From positions 495,713-559,712 of the forward strand of contig JAKVNF010000004.1 of the NCBI GenBank assembly GCA_022483465.1: a stretch of 64,000 nucleotides of DNA. Direction: 5' to 3'. How positions within the stretch are numbered: position 1 is the stretch's first letter; each line of letters begins with the position of its first letter. Below are positions 18,314 through 26,623 of the stretch, piece by piece. Made by a program: the position numbers and the translations under genes. This DNA comes from Lachnospiraceae bacterium. GTDB lineage: Bacteria > Bacillota > Clostridia > Lachnospirales > Lachnospiraceae. The notes below the pieces were generated by a model. It saw only the letters and a list, made by a program, of their open reading frames with translations. It was not told the DNA's origin and made no database searches.

Positions 18314-18363
18314 CAGCCATGGCGCCGCAGTACATCCATGTACGTCGGTGCCATGGCTGTTTT
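18314..18363. terminator. Hairpin between ileS and glgP
   Basis: CAGCCATGGC (18314-18323) pairs with GCCATGGCTG (18350-18359), with a partly paired interior. A T run follows on the plus side; on the minus strand, the direction of both flanking genes, the trailing sequence ATTGTTGTG is only moderately U-rich. It may partly terminate ileS transcripts or act as a leader hairpin for glgP. Confidence 0.5.
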
Positions 18364-18372
18364 ACCTAGCAC

Positions 18373-21300
18373 TCAGTGCTTTTTCTCCACACCGATGGTG
18401 ATGTTCTCACCGTTGATGTTCCACTCCTTCTCGTTGGCGAGCGGGACATCCTTCTCGATCTCATCTGCCAGAACCTTGGTGCAGATCCGCTCCTGTGCCT
18501 TCTTTGCGATGGCATAGAGCTTCTCGTTCCCGGTCAGGGACAGGCGGATGTGATCCATGACCTCAAAGCCGGAATCCTTCCGCATGGTCTGGATCTTGCT
18601 GATCATCTCGTAGACATAGCCCTCCTCGACAAGCTCCGGGGTCAGGTTCGAGTCGATGACGACCGTGGTGTCCCCCTGCTCTATGGAGATGAAGCCGGGC
18701 TTCTGCGCCATGTCGATCAGCAGGTCATCCCTTGTGAGGGTGATCTTCGTGCCGGCGTCGTCAAACTCCAGCGCGCCGTCTGCCTCGAGCTTGTCCATGG
18801 CGGCATTCCCGTCCAGGGCGGCGAGGGTCTTCTTGATGAAGCCCAGGTGCTTTCCGTACTTGGGTCCCACGGTGCGCAGCTGAGGCTTGAAGGTGTAGGT
18901 GGTGAAACTCCGGACATCGTCCGTGAACTCCACGTCCTTCACGTTCAGCTCGTCCTCGATGATCTCGACGAAGTACTCCGGAAGCTTGGCCGGCGCCTTG
19001 ACATACATCTTGGCGACGGGCTGGCGGGTCTTGAGGTTTCCGCTGTTGCGGCAGGCGCGGCCCATCACAACGATGTTGAGCACCTCGCCCATGCGCGCCT
19101 CCAGATCCTTGTCGATCTTCGACTCATCCGCAACCGGATACTTGCAGAGGTGGATGGACTCCGGGGCATCCTTCTCGACGCTCCGGACGATGTTCTGGTA
19201 GATCTCCTCCGTCATGAAGGGGATCATGGGTGCGGCGCACAGGCAGACCGTCTTCAGGGCGGTGTAGAGGGTCAGGAAGGCGTTGATCTTGTCCTGCTCC
19301 ATCCCCTTTGCCCAGAACCGCTCTCTGCCGCGGCGCACGTACCAGTTGGACATGTCGTCCACGAAGTCCTCGAGGACCGCAGCGGCCTCCGGGATCTTGT
19401 AGGCGGCCAGGTTCGCGTCCGTGTTGCGGATCATCGTGTTCATCCTGGAGAGGAGCCACTTGTCCATGACGGAGAGCTTGTCGTAGTCCAGCGTGTACTT
19501 GGTGGGATCGAAGCTGTCGATGTCCGCGTACAGCGTATAGAACGCGTAGGTGTTCCACAGGGTGCCCAGGAACTTGCGCTGTCCCTCCTTCACGGCCTCG
19601 CCCGAGAACTTCTTGGGAAGCCAGGGCGCGCTGTTCGTGTAGAAGTACCAGCGGATCGCATCGGCGCCGTAGGTGTTCAGGGCATCCATCGGGTCGACGG
19701 CGTTGCCCTTGGATTTGGACATCTTGTTGCCATCCTTGTCCAGCACAAGGCCCATGACGATGACGTTCTTGAAGGCAGGCTTGTTGAACAGAAGGGTTGC
19801 CTCTGCGTGCAGGGAGTAGAACCAGCCTCTTGTCTGGTCCACAGCCTCGGAGATGAAGGATGCCGGGAACTGCTTCTCGAACAGGTCCTTGTTCTCAAAG
19901 GGATAGTGGAGCTCCGCGTACGGGCAGGCACCGGAGTCGAACCAGCAGTCGATGACCTCCGGGACACGCTTCATCGTGCCGCCGCAGTCGGGACAGGTGA
20001 TCGTGAAGTTGTCCACGTAGGGCCGGTGCAGCTCGGTCTTCAGGGCAGCGGGATCCTTCGAGAGATCCGCCAGCTCCTGTCTGGAACCCACGCAGATCTG
20101 CTTTCCGCAGTCCGGGCAGATCCAGACCGGCAGAGGGGTGCCCCAGAACCGGTCACGGGAGAGGGCCCAGTCCTGGATGTTCTCCAGCCAGTTGCCAAAG
20201 CGCTTCTCGCCCATGGTCGGCGGAACCCAGTTGATCTCCTTGTTGTTGCGCACGAGGTCATCCCGGACCGCGGTCATACGGATGTACCAGGACTCCCGGG
20301 CGTAGTAGATCAGCGGTGTGTCGCATCTCCAGCAGTGGGGATAGTCGTGCTCGACCTTCGGTGCGGCAAAGAGGATGCCGCGCTCCTCGAGATCCTTTAA
20401 GACCTCGGGATCGGCGCTGATTGCGCCCTCGTTGTCGATCTCTCTCTGGGTGGGCTTGCAGCGCATGCCGGCAAACTTGCCGGTCTCGGGCTTCATGCGG
20501 CCCTGGCTGTCCACCATCTGGACAAACGGCGCATCGTACTTTCTGCCGACCCGCGCATCGTCTTCACCGAAGGCAGGGGCGATGTGGACGATGCCGGTAC
20601 CATCGGTCATGGTGACATAGTCATCGCAGTAGACGAAGAAGGCCTTCTTGTGCTGCGCATCCACCGCATCCTTGGCGCACTGGTACAGGGGCTCGTACTC
20701 CTTGTACTCCAGATCCTTGCCCTTGTAGGTCTCCAGGACCTCATAGGCAGGGGCGCCGTCCTTGGCAAGGCCGCCAAGCACCTTGTCCGCAAGGGCAGAG
20801 GCGATGTAGTAGGTATAGCCGTCGGCGGCCTTCACCTTCTCGTACTCATCCTCCGGGTTCACGCAGAGCGCGATGTTGGAGGGCAGGGTCCAGGGGGTTG
20901 TCGTCCAGGCGAGGAAGTAGGCATCCTCTCCCTTTGCCTTGAAGCGGACGACCGCGGTCCGATCCTTGATGGTCTTGTAGCCCTGCGCCACCTCGTGAGA
21001 GGAGAGCGGGGTCCCGCAGCGCGGGCAGTAGGGAACGACCTTGAAGCCCTTGTACAGAAGGCCCTTCTTCCAGATCTCCTTCAGGGCCCACCACTCGGAC
21101 TCGATGTAGTCGTCATAGTAGGTGACATAGGGGTGCTCCATGTCGGCCCAGAAGCCGACCTTGCGGGAGAACTGCTCCCACATGCCCTTGTACTTCCAGA
21201 CGGACTCCTTGCACTTCTTGATGAAGGGCTCCAGACCATAGTTCATGATCTGTTCCTTCTGGTTCTTCTCGCTGATGCCGATCTCTTTCTGGACTTCCAG

Positions 21301-21579
21301 CTCAACCGGCAGGCCGTGGGTATCCCAGCCGGCCTTTCTGGGGACCTGCTGTCCCTTCATCGTATGGTAGCGGGGGATCATGTCCTTGATGACACGGGTC
21401 TCCACATGGCCGATGTGCGGCTTGCCGTTGGCAGTCGGCGGCCCATCGTAGAACATGTAGATCGGATGTCCCTCGTTCTCCTCTACGCTCTTCTCAAAGA
21501 TCCTGTTCTCCTCCCAGAACTTTGCCACCTCGTCTTCGCGCTGAACAAAGTTCAAATCAGAGTTTACCTTGTTGTACAT
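18373..21579 (-). CDS. ileS: Isoleucyl-tRNA synthetase (eukaryote-like type 2)
   Basis: Charges tRNA-Ile. The 1068-residue product has the class I motifs GPPTANGKPHIGH and NKMSKSKGN, the editing-domain block AWTTTPWTLPSN, and zinc-like pairs CPRCG and CPDCG. The HIGH-region wording (PTANGKPHIGHV, RKAGWDTHGLPVE) matches type 2 IleRS, found in many Clostridia and eukaryotes; many type 2 enzymes tolerate mupirocin, but that is family knowledge and untested here. GAGGAGG precedes the ATG. No T-box leader is visible in the short upstream region. Confidence 0.95.
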   Translation of the reverse strand: MYNKVNSDLNFVQREDEVAKFWEENRIFEKSVEENEGHPIYMFYDGPPTANGKPHIGHVETRVIKDMIPRYHTMKGQQVPRKAGWDTHGLPVELEVQKEIGISEKNQKEQIMNYGLEPFIKKCKESVWKYKGMWEQFSRKVGFWADMEHPYVTYYDDYIESEWWALKEIWKKGLLYKGFKVVPYCPRCGTPLSSHEVAQGYKTIKDRTAVVRFKAKGEDAYFLAWTTTPWTLPSNIALCVNPEDEYEKVKAADGYTYYIASALADKVLGGLAKDGAPAYEVLETYKGKDLEYKEYEPLYQCAKDAVDAQHKKAFFVYCDDYVTMTDGTGIVHIAPAFGEDDARVGRKYDAPFVQMVDSQGRMKPETGKFAGMRCKPTQREIDNEGAISADPEVLKDLEERGILFAAPKVEHDYPHCWRCDTPLIYYARESWYIRMTAVRDDLVRNNKEINWVPPTMGEKRFGNWLENIQDWALSRDRFWGTPLPVWICPDCGKQICVGSRQELADLSKDPAALKTELHRPYVDNFTITCPDCGGTMKRVPEVIDCWFDSGACPYAELHYPFENKDLFEKQFPASFISEAVDQTRGWFYSLHAEATLLFNKPAFKNVIVMGLVLDKDGNKMSKSKGNAVDPMDALNTYGADAIRWYFYTNSAPWLPKKFSGEAVKEGQRKFLGTLWNTYAFYTLYADIDSFDPTKYTLDYDKLSVMDKWLLSRMNTMIRNTDANLAAYKIPEAAAVLEDFVDDMSNWYVRRGRERFWAKGMEQDKINAFLTLYTALKTVCLCAAPMIPFMTEEIYQNIVRSVEKDAPESIHLCKYPVADESKIDKDLEARMGEVLNIVVMGRACRNSGNLKTRQPVAKMYVKAPAKLPEYFVEIIEDELNVKDVEFTDDVRSFTTYTFKPQLRTVGPKYGKHLGFIKKTLAALDGNAAMDKLEADGALEFDDAGTKITLTRDDLLIDMAQKPGFISIEQGDTTVVIDSNLTPELVEEGYVYEMISKIQTMRKDSGFEVMDHIRLSLTGNEKLYAIAKKAQERICTKVLADEIEKDVPLANEKEWNINGENITIGVEKKH

Positions 21580-21754
21580 TTGACCTCCTCGCGCGGACCT
21601 TTCTCGTCAGCCCGCACTTTCGTGAAATTTGGGGAAATAAACCTGTGGTAATGATAAGCGCTCCGTTCCCGCCCGTCAAGCAACGGACCATGGCGCGGCG
21701 CCTCTTCCTACCATAATTAAAGGGCTTTCTGCAGAACCTGCCGACACAAACCGT

Positions 21755-21783
21755 TTGATCTTAGCGGCGCATCGTAGTATGAT
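21755..21783 (+). promoter_or_regulatory. Putative promoter of pncB
   Basis: TTGATC (21755-21760), 17-base spacer, TATGAT (21778-21783), about 66 bases before the ATG at 21850. Confidence 0.65.
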
Positions 21784-21849
21784 TACCCCGTCTAATTTGT
21801 CACCTGTCAAGACCGCCACGGCCTTGCAGGCATACGGGAGGAATGAGTT

Positions 21850-23304
21850 ATGGATCGTCAGAACCTGACGCTGCTCACGGATCTGTATGAGCTGACCATG
21901 ATGCAGGGCTATTTCAAACACAAGGATCAGAACAAGACCGTCGTCTTCGACGCCTTCTTCCGCAACAACCCCTTCGGGGGCGGCTACTCCATCATGTGCG
22001 GCGTGGAGCAGCTGGTGAAATACCTGGATGAGCTGCACTTCTCCTCTCAGGACATCGAGTACCTGCGGAGCCTGAAGATCTTCGACGAGGACTTTCTGGA
22101 CTACCTGGCGGACTTCAAGTTCCACGGCGATGTGTACTGCATTCCGGAGGGCTCGCTGATCTTCCCCCGGGAGCCCCTCGTGAAGGTGGTGGCCCCCATC
22201 ATGGAGGCCCAGCTGGTGGAGACGGCCATCCTGTGCATCATCAACCACCAGAGCCTGATCGCCACCAAGTCCGCCCGCATCGTGCATGCGGCCAAGGGCG
22301 CACCGATCATGGAGTTCGGCCTGCGCCGCGCCCAGGGACCGGACGCGGGCACCTACGGCGCCCGGGCTGCCGTCATCGGCGGCTGCGCCGGCACCTCCAA
22401 CGTGCTCTGCGGCGAGCTCTTTGACGTCCCCGTCATGGGCACCCATGCCCACAGCTGGATCATGAGCTTCGACGATGAGCTGGATGCCTTCAAGACCTAC
22501 GCAAGGCTCTATCCCACCGCATGTACGCTCCTGGTCGACACCTACGACACCTTAAAGAAGGGCGTGCCGGATGCGATCAAGACGTTCCAGTGGATGAAGG
22601 AACAGGGTCTTCCCACGGACCACATCGGCATCCGCCTGGATTCCGGCGACCTCGCCTACCTGACCAAGAAGGCGAGAAAGATGCTGGACGAGGCCGGCTT
22701 CCCGCAAGCCAAGATCACCTGCTCCAACGACCTGGATGAGCACCTGATTACCTCCCTGTTCGAGCAGGGCGCCTGCATCGACTCCTTCGGCGTCGGCACG
22801 CACCTGATCACCGCAAAGGACACCCCGAGCTTCGGCGGCGTCTACAAGCTGGCTGCCGTGCAGCGGGAGGACGGCTCCTTCGTCCCCAAGATCAAGCTCT
22901 CCGAGAACACCGAGAAGATCACGAACCCCGGCAACAAGAAGATCTACCGGGTCTACGAGAAGGACTCCCACAAGATCAAGGCAGACCTGATCTGCTTTGT
23001 CGATGAGACCTTCACCGAGGACAAGCCCCTTCTTCTGTTCGACCCCTTAGAGCCCTGGAAGAAGACCGTCATGGAGCCCGGCACCTTTACGCTCCGGGAG
23101 ATGCTCGAGCCCGTGTACCTGGGCGGAAAGAGCGTCTACACCTTCCGCAAGACCATGGACATCCGCAGCTACTGCCTCAAGGAGCAGGATACCCTCTGGG
23201 AGGAGTCGCGCCGTCTGACCAATCCCCACCAGGTCTATGTGGATCTCTCCCAGAAGCTCTACGACACCAAGCTCCAGCTCCTGGACCAGATGTCCGCCCA
23301 CTAA
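21850..23304 (+). CDS. pncB: Nicotinate phosphoribosyltransferase
   Basis: Makes nicotinate mononucleotide from nicotinate and PRPP in NAD salvage. The 484-residue product starts NLTLLTDLYELTMMQGYF, the family N-terminus, and has the active-site stretch MEFGLRRAQGPD, GTHAHSW and the phosphate-binding IRLDSGDLAYL and TCSNDLDE regions. GGAGG precedes the ATG. It is a single gene with its own promoter and terminator, divergent from ileS. Confidence 0.95.
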   Translation: MDRQNLTLLTDLYELTMMQGYFKHKDQNKTVVFDAFFRNNPFGGGYSIMCGVEQLVKYLDELHFSSQDIEYLRSLKIFDEDFLDYLADFKFHGDVYCIPEGSLIFPREPLVKVVAPIMEAQLVETAILCIINHQSLIATKSARIVHAAKGAPIMEFGLRRAQGPDAGTYGARAAVIGGCAGTSNVLCGELFDVPVMGTHAHSWIMSFDDELDAFKTYARLYPTACTLLVDTYDTLKKGVPDAIKTFQWMKEQGLPTDHIGIRLDSGDLAYLTKKARKMLDEAGFPQAKITCSNDLDEHLITSLFEQGACIDSFGVGTHLITAKDTPSFGGVYKLAAVQREDGSFVPKIKLSENTEKITNPGNKKIYRVYEKDSHKIKADLICFVDETFTEDKPLLLFDPLEPWKKTVMEPGTFTLREMLEPVYLGGKSVYTFRKTMDIRSYCLKEQDTLWEESRRLTNPHQVYVDLSQKLYDTKLQLLDQMSAH

Positions 23305-23323
23305 TCCAAACCAAAAACGCGCT

Positions 23324-23364
23324 GCACCCGGCGCCGGGATCGCCCCGGCACCGGGTGTTTTTTT
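23324..23364 (+). terminator. Terminator of pncB
   Basis: A G+C-rich hairpin with arms CACCCGG...GCCGGG and CCCGGC...CCGGGTG, followed by seven T (23358-23364). Confidence 0.9.
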
Positions 23365-23370
23365 GCGCAC

Positions 23371-23399
23371 AAAATAAAAGAGCCGGCAGCTGCCGGCTC
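23371..23399 (-). terminator. Terminator of the Na/Pi cotransporter gene
   Basis: A perfect 20-base palindrome (23380-23399, arms GAGCCGGCAG and CTGCCGGCTC). On the minus strand it is followed by TTTTATTTT, 34 bases after the transporter stop. Confidence 0.88.
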
Positions 23400-23432
23400 C
23401 TTCCCCATATCCCTCTGAAAGATCCGGCCTGC

Positions 23433-25316
23433 TTACTTGCGGCCGGCTCCCTTCCTGTCGTTCTTGTCGTCCTTTTTCTTCTCGTCCTTTTTCTTCTTGG
23501 GCTTTTCCTTTTCCTTCTCCTCGCTCCCGGTCTCCTCCTTGAGGGGCGGCAGCGCGTAGACCTGTTCGAGTTCCCGGGCCTTGGTCCGAAGCTCGGTGAG
23601 TTTTCCCTCGCTCTCGAGGTGCTCCAGGTAGTCGTGGAACTCCAGGTCATCCTCCCCCAGCTGGGAGAGAAAGACCGAGATGTTTGTGCAGTGGTCCCCG
23701 ATCCGCTCGAAGTCGGTGGTGATGTCCTCCAGCACGATGCCAAGCTCCACGGAACACTTGCCCTTGCGCACGCGCCGTGCGTGGCGCCGGCGAACGCCAA
23801 GGCTCAATCCGTCGATGACGCTCTCCAAGGGCTCCACCTGGGCAGCGGTGCCGGTGTCGAGTTTTTCGTACCCCGTCACCGTCATGCCGACGATATCATT
23901 CACCGCCCTGCCGTAGACAGAGAGCTCATCCCGCGCCCGGCTCGAGAAGGCGGTTCCCTTCTGATGCATCGCCTGGGAGGCCTGCATCACGTTCAGAGCG
24001 TGGTCGGTCATCCGCTCATAGTCCCCGATGCTGTGGTAGAGGAGGGTCAGAAGATGGGACTCCGCGGGGGTGAAGTTCATCCCCATGATCTGAACCAGGT
24101 AGGAATTGAGCTGGTCCTCGTACTCGTCCACCCGGCGCTCGATCTTGTCGACTTTCGCCGCGGCCTCCTCGTCATAGGAGAGGACAAGGCCGGTGGCAAG
24201 GCGCACCGCTTCCTGCGCGTGCTCTGCCATCGCATTCGTCGCCTTCCTGCACTGCTCCAGCGCAAAGGAGGGAGAGGCCACGTACTTCGGGTCCAGGATC
24301 TGCAGGGCTTTCTTGCCCTCGGCCTCCTCCCGCTCCTGCTCGGTGACGGGGACCGCCCGCCGCACAAGTTTGACCAGAAAGTCGGAGATCGGCAGCACCA
24401 CCAGCACGGCGATGATGTTGAAGACGCTGTGGAACACTGCGATGGAGACCGGCGTTGCGGTCTCCCCCATGATCGCAAAGTGCAGCACCGCGTTCAGCGG
24501 GTAGAACACCGCCATGAAGACCGTGGTCTTGACGATGCAGTAGAAGAGCTGGATCAGAGCGGCGCGGCGCGCGTTGCGGGAGGCGCCGATGGAACCCAGG
24601 ATGCCGGTGATGGCAGAGCCGATGTTCTCACCCATCAGGACCGGGATCGCGCTGCCCATCTTCAAAGTTCCCGTCAGGGAGATCGCCTGCAGGATGCCGA
24701 TAGAGGCGGAGGAGCTCTGCAGAATCACCGTGACCACAAGGCCCACGCAAAGGCCCAGGATCGGATTCGAGAAGGCGGTGAGAAGTCCCGTAAAGGACGG
24801 ATCGTCCGCCAGAGGCGATGCCGCGGTGGACATGGCGTTCATGCCGATCATGAGCACCGCAAAGCTTGTCATGATGCCGCCCACGTCCCGGGCCCGCTGC
24901 TTCTTTCCCATCATCAGCATGAAGACGCCCAGGATGCCGATGATCGGGGAGAAGTTTGCCGGGCGCAGGAGCTGGAGAAACAGGTTGTCACTCTGGATGC
25001 CCGTGGTGGAGAGGAGCCACGCCGTCACCGTGGTGCCGATGTTGGCACCAAGGATCACGCCCACGGACTGCTCCAGCGTCATGATCTGGGAGTTGACGAA
25101 GCCCACCACCATGACGATGGTGGCACCGGAGGACTGGATGACTGCCGTCACCAGGGTGCCCAGCAGCGCCGCCTTCCACTTGTTGGATGTCAGGTTCTGG
25201 AGAATGCTCTCCATCTTTCCCCCCGACACCTTCTTCAGGCCTTCTCCCAGGGTCTGGATGCCGTACAGAAACAGCACCAGCCCACCCACGATGCCAAGAA
25301 CATCGATGATACTCAT
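23433..25316 (-). CDS. Na/Pi cotransporter family protein with PhoU-like domain
   Basis: A 627-residue membrane transporter that couples sodium to phosphate uptake. The first 310 residues contain two PNaS-type repeats with the QSSGATIVMVVGF and QSSSASIGILQAI signatures. About residues 340-590 form a cytoplasmic PhoU-like helical region (RMTDHALNVMQASQAM; FERIGDHCTNI). The end is an extreme Lys/Glu/Asp-rich tail. A three-repeat Pho-box-like element (25332-25359) lies directly upstream, fitting phosphate control. The gene has its own terminator. Confidence 0.93.
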   Translation of the reverse strand: MSIIDVLGIVGGLVLFLYGIQTLGEGLKKVSGGKMESILQNLTSNKWKAALLGTLVTAVIQSSGATIVMVVGFVNSQIMTLEQSVGVILGANIGTTVTAWLLSTTGIQSDNLFLQLLRPANFSPIIGILGVFMLMMGKKQRARDVGGIMTSFAVLMIGMNAMSTAASPLADDPSFTGLLTAFSNPILGLCVGLVVTVILQSSSASIGILQAISLTGTLKMGSAIPVLMGENIGSAITGILGSIGASRNARRAALIQLFYCIVKTTVFMAVFYPLNAVLHFAIMGETATPVSIAVFHSVFNIIAVLVVLPISDFLVKLVRRAVPVTEQEREEAEGKKALQILDPKYVASPSFALEQCRKATNAMAEHAQEAVRLATGLVLSYDEEAAAKVDKIERRVDEYEDQLNSYLVQIMGMNFTPAESHLLTLLYHSIGDYERMTDHALNVMQASQAMHQKGTAFSSRARDELSVYGRAVNDIVGMTVTGYEKLDTGTAAQVEPLESVIDGLSLGVRRRHARRVRKGKCSVELGIVLEDITTDFERIGDHCTNISVFLSQLGEDDLEFHDYLEHLESEGKLTELRTKARELEQVYALPPLKEETGSEEKEKEKPKKKKDEKKKDDKNDRKGAGRK

Positions 25317-25331
25317 ATGTCATCCCTATAC

Positions 25332-25359
25332 TTTACACAAAATTTACCCAAACTTCACC
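25332..25359. promoter_or_regulatory. Pho-box-like tandem repeats
   Basis: TTTACA (25332-25337), TTTACC (25343-25348) and TTCACC (25354-25359) are spaced exactly 11 bases apart. This is the arrangement of PhoP-binding hexamers TT(A/C/T)ACA in Bacillus. The array starts 15 bases upstream of a Na/Pi cotransporter start codon. Confidence 0.5.
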
Positions 25360-25370
25360 ATTTAGAGTGT

Positions 25371-25409
25371 AAAGCAAAAGGCGTGGCCGCGCAACCGCAC
25401 AGACACGCC
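25371..25409 (-). terminator. Terminator of the GGDEF gene
   Basis: On the minus strand GGCGTG (25404-25409) pairs with CACGCC (25380-25385), then TTTTGCTTT. It lies six bases after the GGDEF gene stop. Confidence 0.7.
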
Positions 25410-25414
25410 CTGAA

Positions 25415-26512
25415 TCAAATTTCCTGTTCTGTTCCGTTTCCTTCCGGCATCCTGGCCCTTCGCGAGTGCTCCGGGGTGGAGTAAAACGCCGCCTTGGCCT
25501 CCCGCATCTTCTTCTCGGCCTCCATCAGCATCTTGTCGGAATTGATCTTTCCTGCCGGCCGCTCCGCCATGCCGTAGGAGACGAAGTATCCCATCTTCTC
25601 CAGCTTCTTCTGCACCGCCGCGGCCCGCTCCTTCGTCTCGTCCAGCGGCGCATCAAAGACCAGGGAGACGAACTCATCGCCGCCGAAGCGGTAGGTGTGG
25701 TCGCACCCGAAGGCCTTTGCCATCTCGCCGGCCACCGCCTTCAGCATCCGGTCCCCCGCGGCGTGCCCCTCCCGGTTGTTCAGCTCGTGGAGGCCGTTCA
25801 CATCCGCAAAGATGCAGATGACGTTCTCACTCGCCTCCTCCAGGATCGCGTCGCAGTGCTCCTCATAGCTGTTCCGGTTCCGGACGCCGGTCAGGAGGTC
25901 GTTCTCAAACAGCATCCGGTTCTTCCTGGCCAGGGAGAGGCTCCGGTACTTGACCACCGCCGACTCGATGCCGGCGACGATTCCCACGGCGCCGAACACC
26001 ACGGAGTTCCACAGATCCGGCTCCCAGTTGACGGGCTCCTTGATCCGGACCGTCAAAAAGTCAAAGCCGATCGCCACTGCCACCGTCAGGATGATGGACT
26101 GGATGGGCCGCATGGCAAAGGCCACCGGGATGATCGCCAGGCACACCATCATCGTGGTCGCCTGGTTGTCCGGGTTGATGATTGTGGTCATCACCGCGTA
26201 GCTGTAGATCACCATGATGCAGGTCCGGACAAAGGGCGGGATCATCGAGCGGTCACGCTTTAAGGCGCTCCGCGAGGCGATGAGCATGACCAGATCCACG
26301 AAGAGGTAGCCGGTGCACATGATGGTCATATAATCGTCAGACGAAAACGACAGAGTCGACGCAATCACGCTGCCGATCATCAGGCACAGGGTAAGGACGT
26401 TGGTGACTTCGAGACACCCGCGGTTGTACTCCGCGATGTCCTTTCGGATCCGATTGTAATCCTCCTGCTCGAGCCCTCCGTAGAGCAGCAGCCGCAGAAT
26501 TTTTTCCTTCAT
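25415..26512 (-). CDS. Membrane-bound GGDEF protein (probable diguanylate cyclase)
   Basis: A 365-residue protein with about six hydrophobic segments in the first 190 residues and a GGDEF domain after them. The active-site motif is intact: YRFGGDEFVSL, Gly277-Phe281. It should make cyclic di-GMP from GTP at the membrane. The inhibitory-site position before the motif reads FGCD instead of RxxD, so classic product feedback is not expected. Start: ATG 26512 gives MKEKILRLLLYGG; an in-frame ATG at 26551 would add 13 residues, and neither has a strong ribosome site. Confidence 0.9.
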   Translation of the reverse strand: MKEKILRLLLYGGLEQEDYNRIRKDIAEYNRGCLEVTNVLTLCLMIGSVIASTLSFSSDDYMTIMCTGYLFVDLVMLIASRSALKRDRSMIPPFVRTCIMVIYSYAVMTTIINPDNQATTMMVCLAIIPVAFAMRPIQSIILTVAVAIGFDFLTVRIKEPVNWEPDLWNSVVFGAVGIVAGIESAVVKYRSLSLARKNRMLFENDLLTGVRNRNSYEEHCDAILEEASENVICIFADVNGLHELNNREGHAAGDRMLKAVAGEMAKAFGCDHTYRFGGDEFVSLVFDAPLDETKERAAAVQKKLEKMGYFVSYGMAERPAGKINSDKMLMEAEKKMREAKAAFYSTPEHSRRARMPEGNGTEQEI

Positions 26513-26623
26513 AGCCGTTCCCGTCCGTCTCCTGCTGTTGATAGCACCCATGCCGCCTATATTAATCTGTGAATATATTTTATCGGTTTTGCCTTGGGCT
26601 TGTACACTACGAAGACAGGTAGT

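Noticed and set aside
15668-18517. Plus-strand open frame of about 950 codons opposite glgP
   Set aside because: Antisense shadow of a clear phosphorylase gene.
21580-21849. T-box riboswitch before ileS
   Set aside because: The conserved core AGGGTGGNACCGCG is absent on the minus strand in the 270-base gap.
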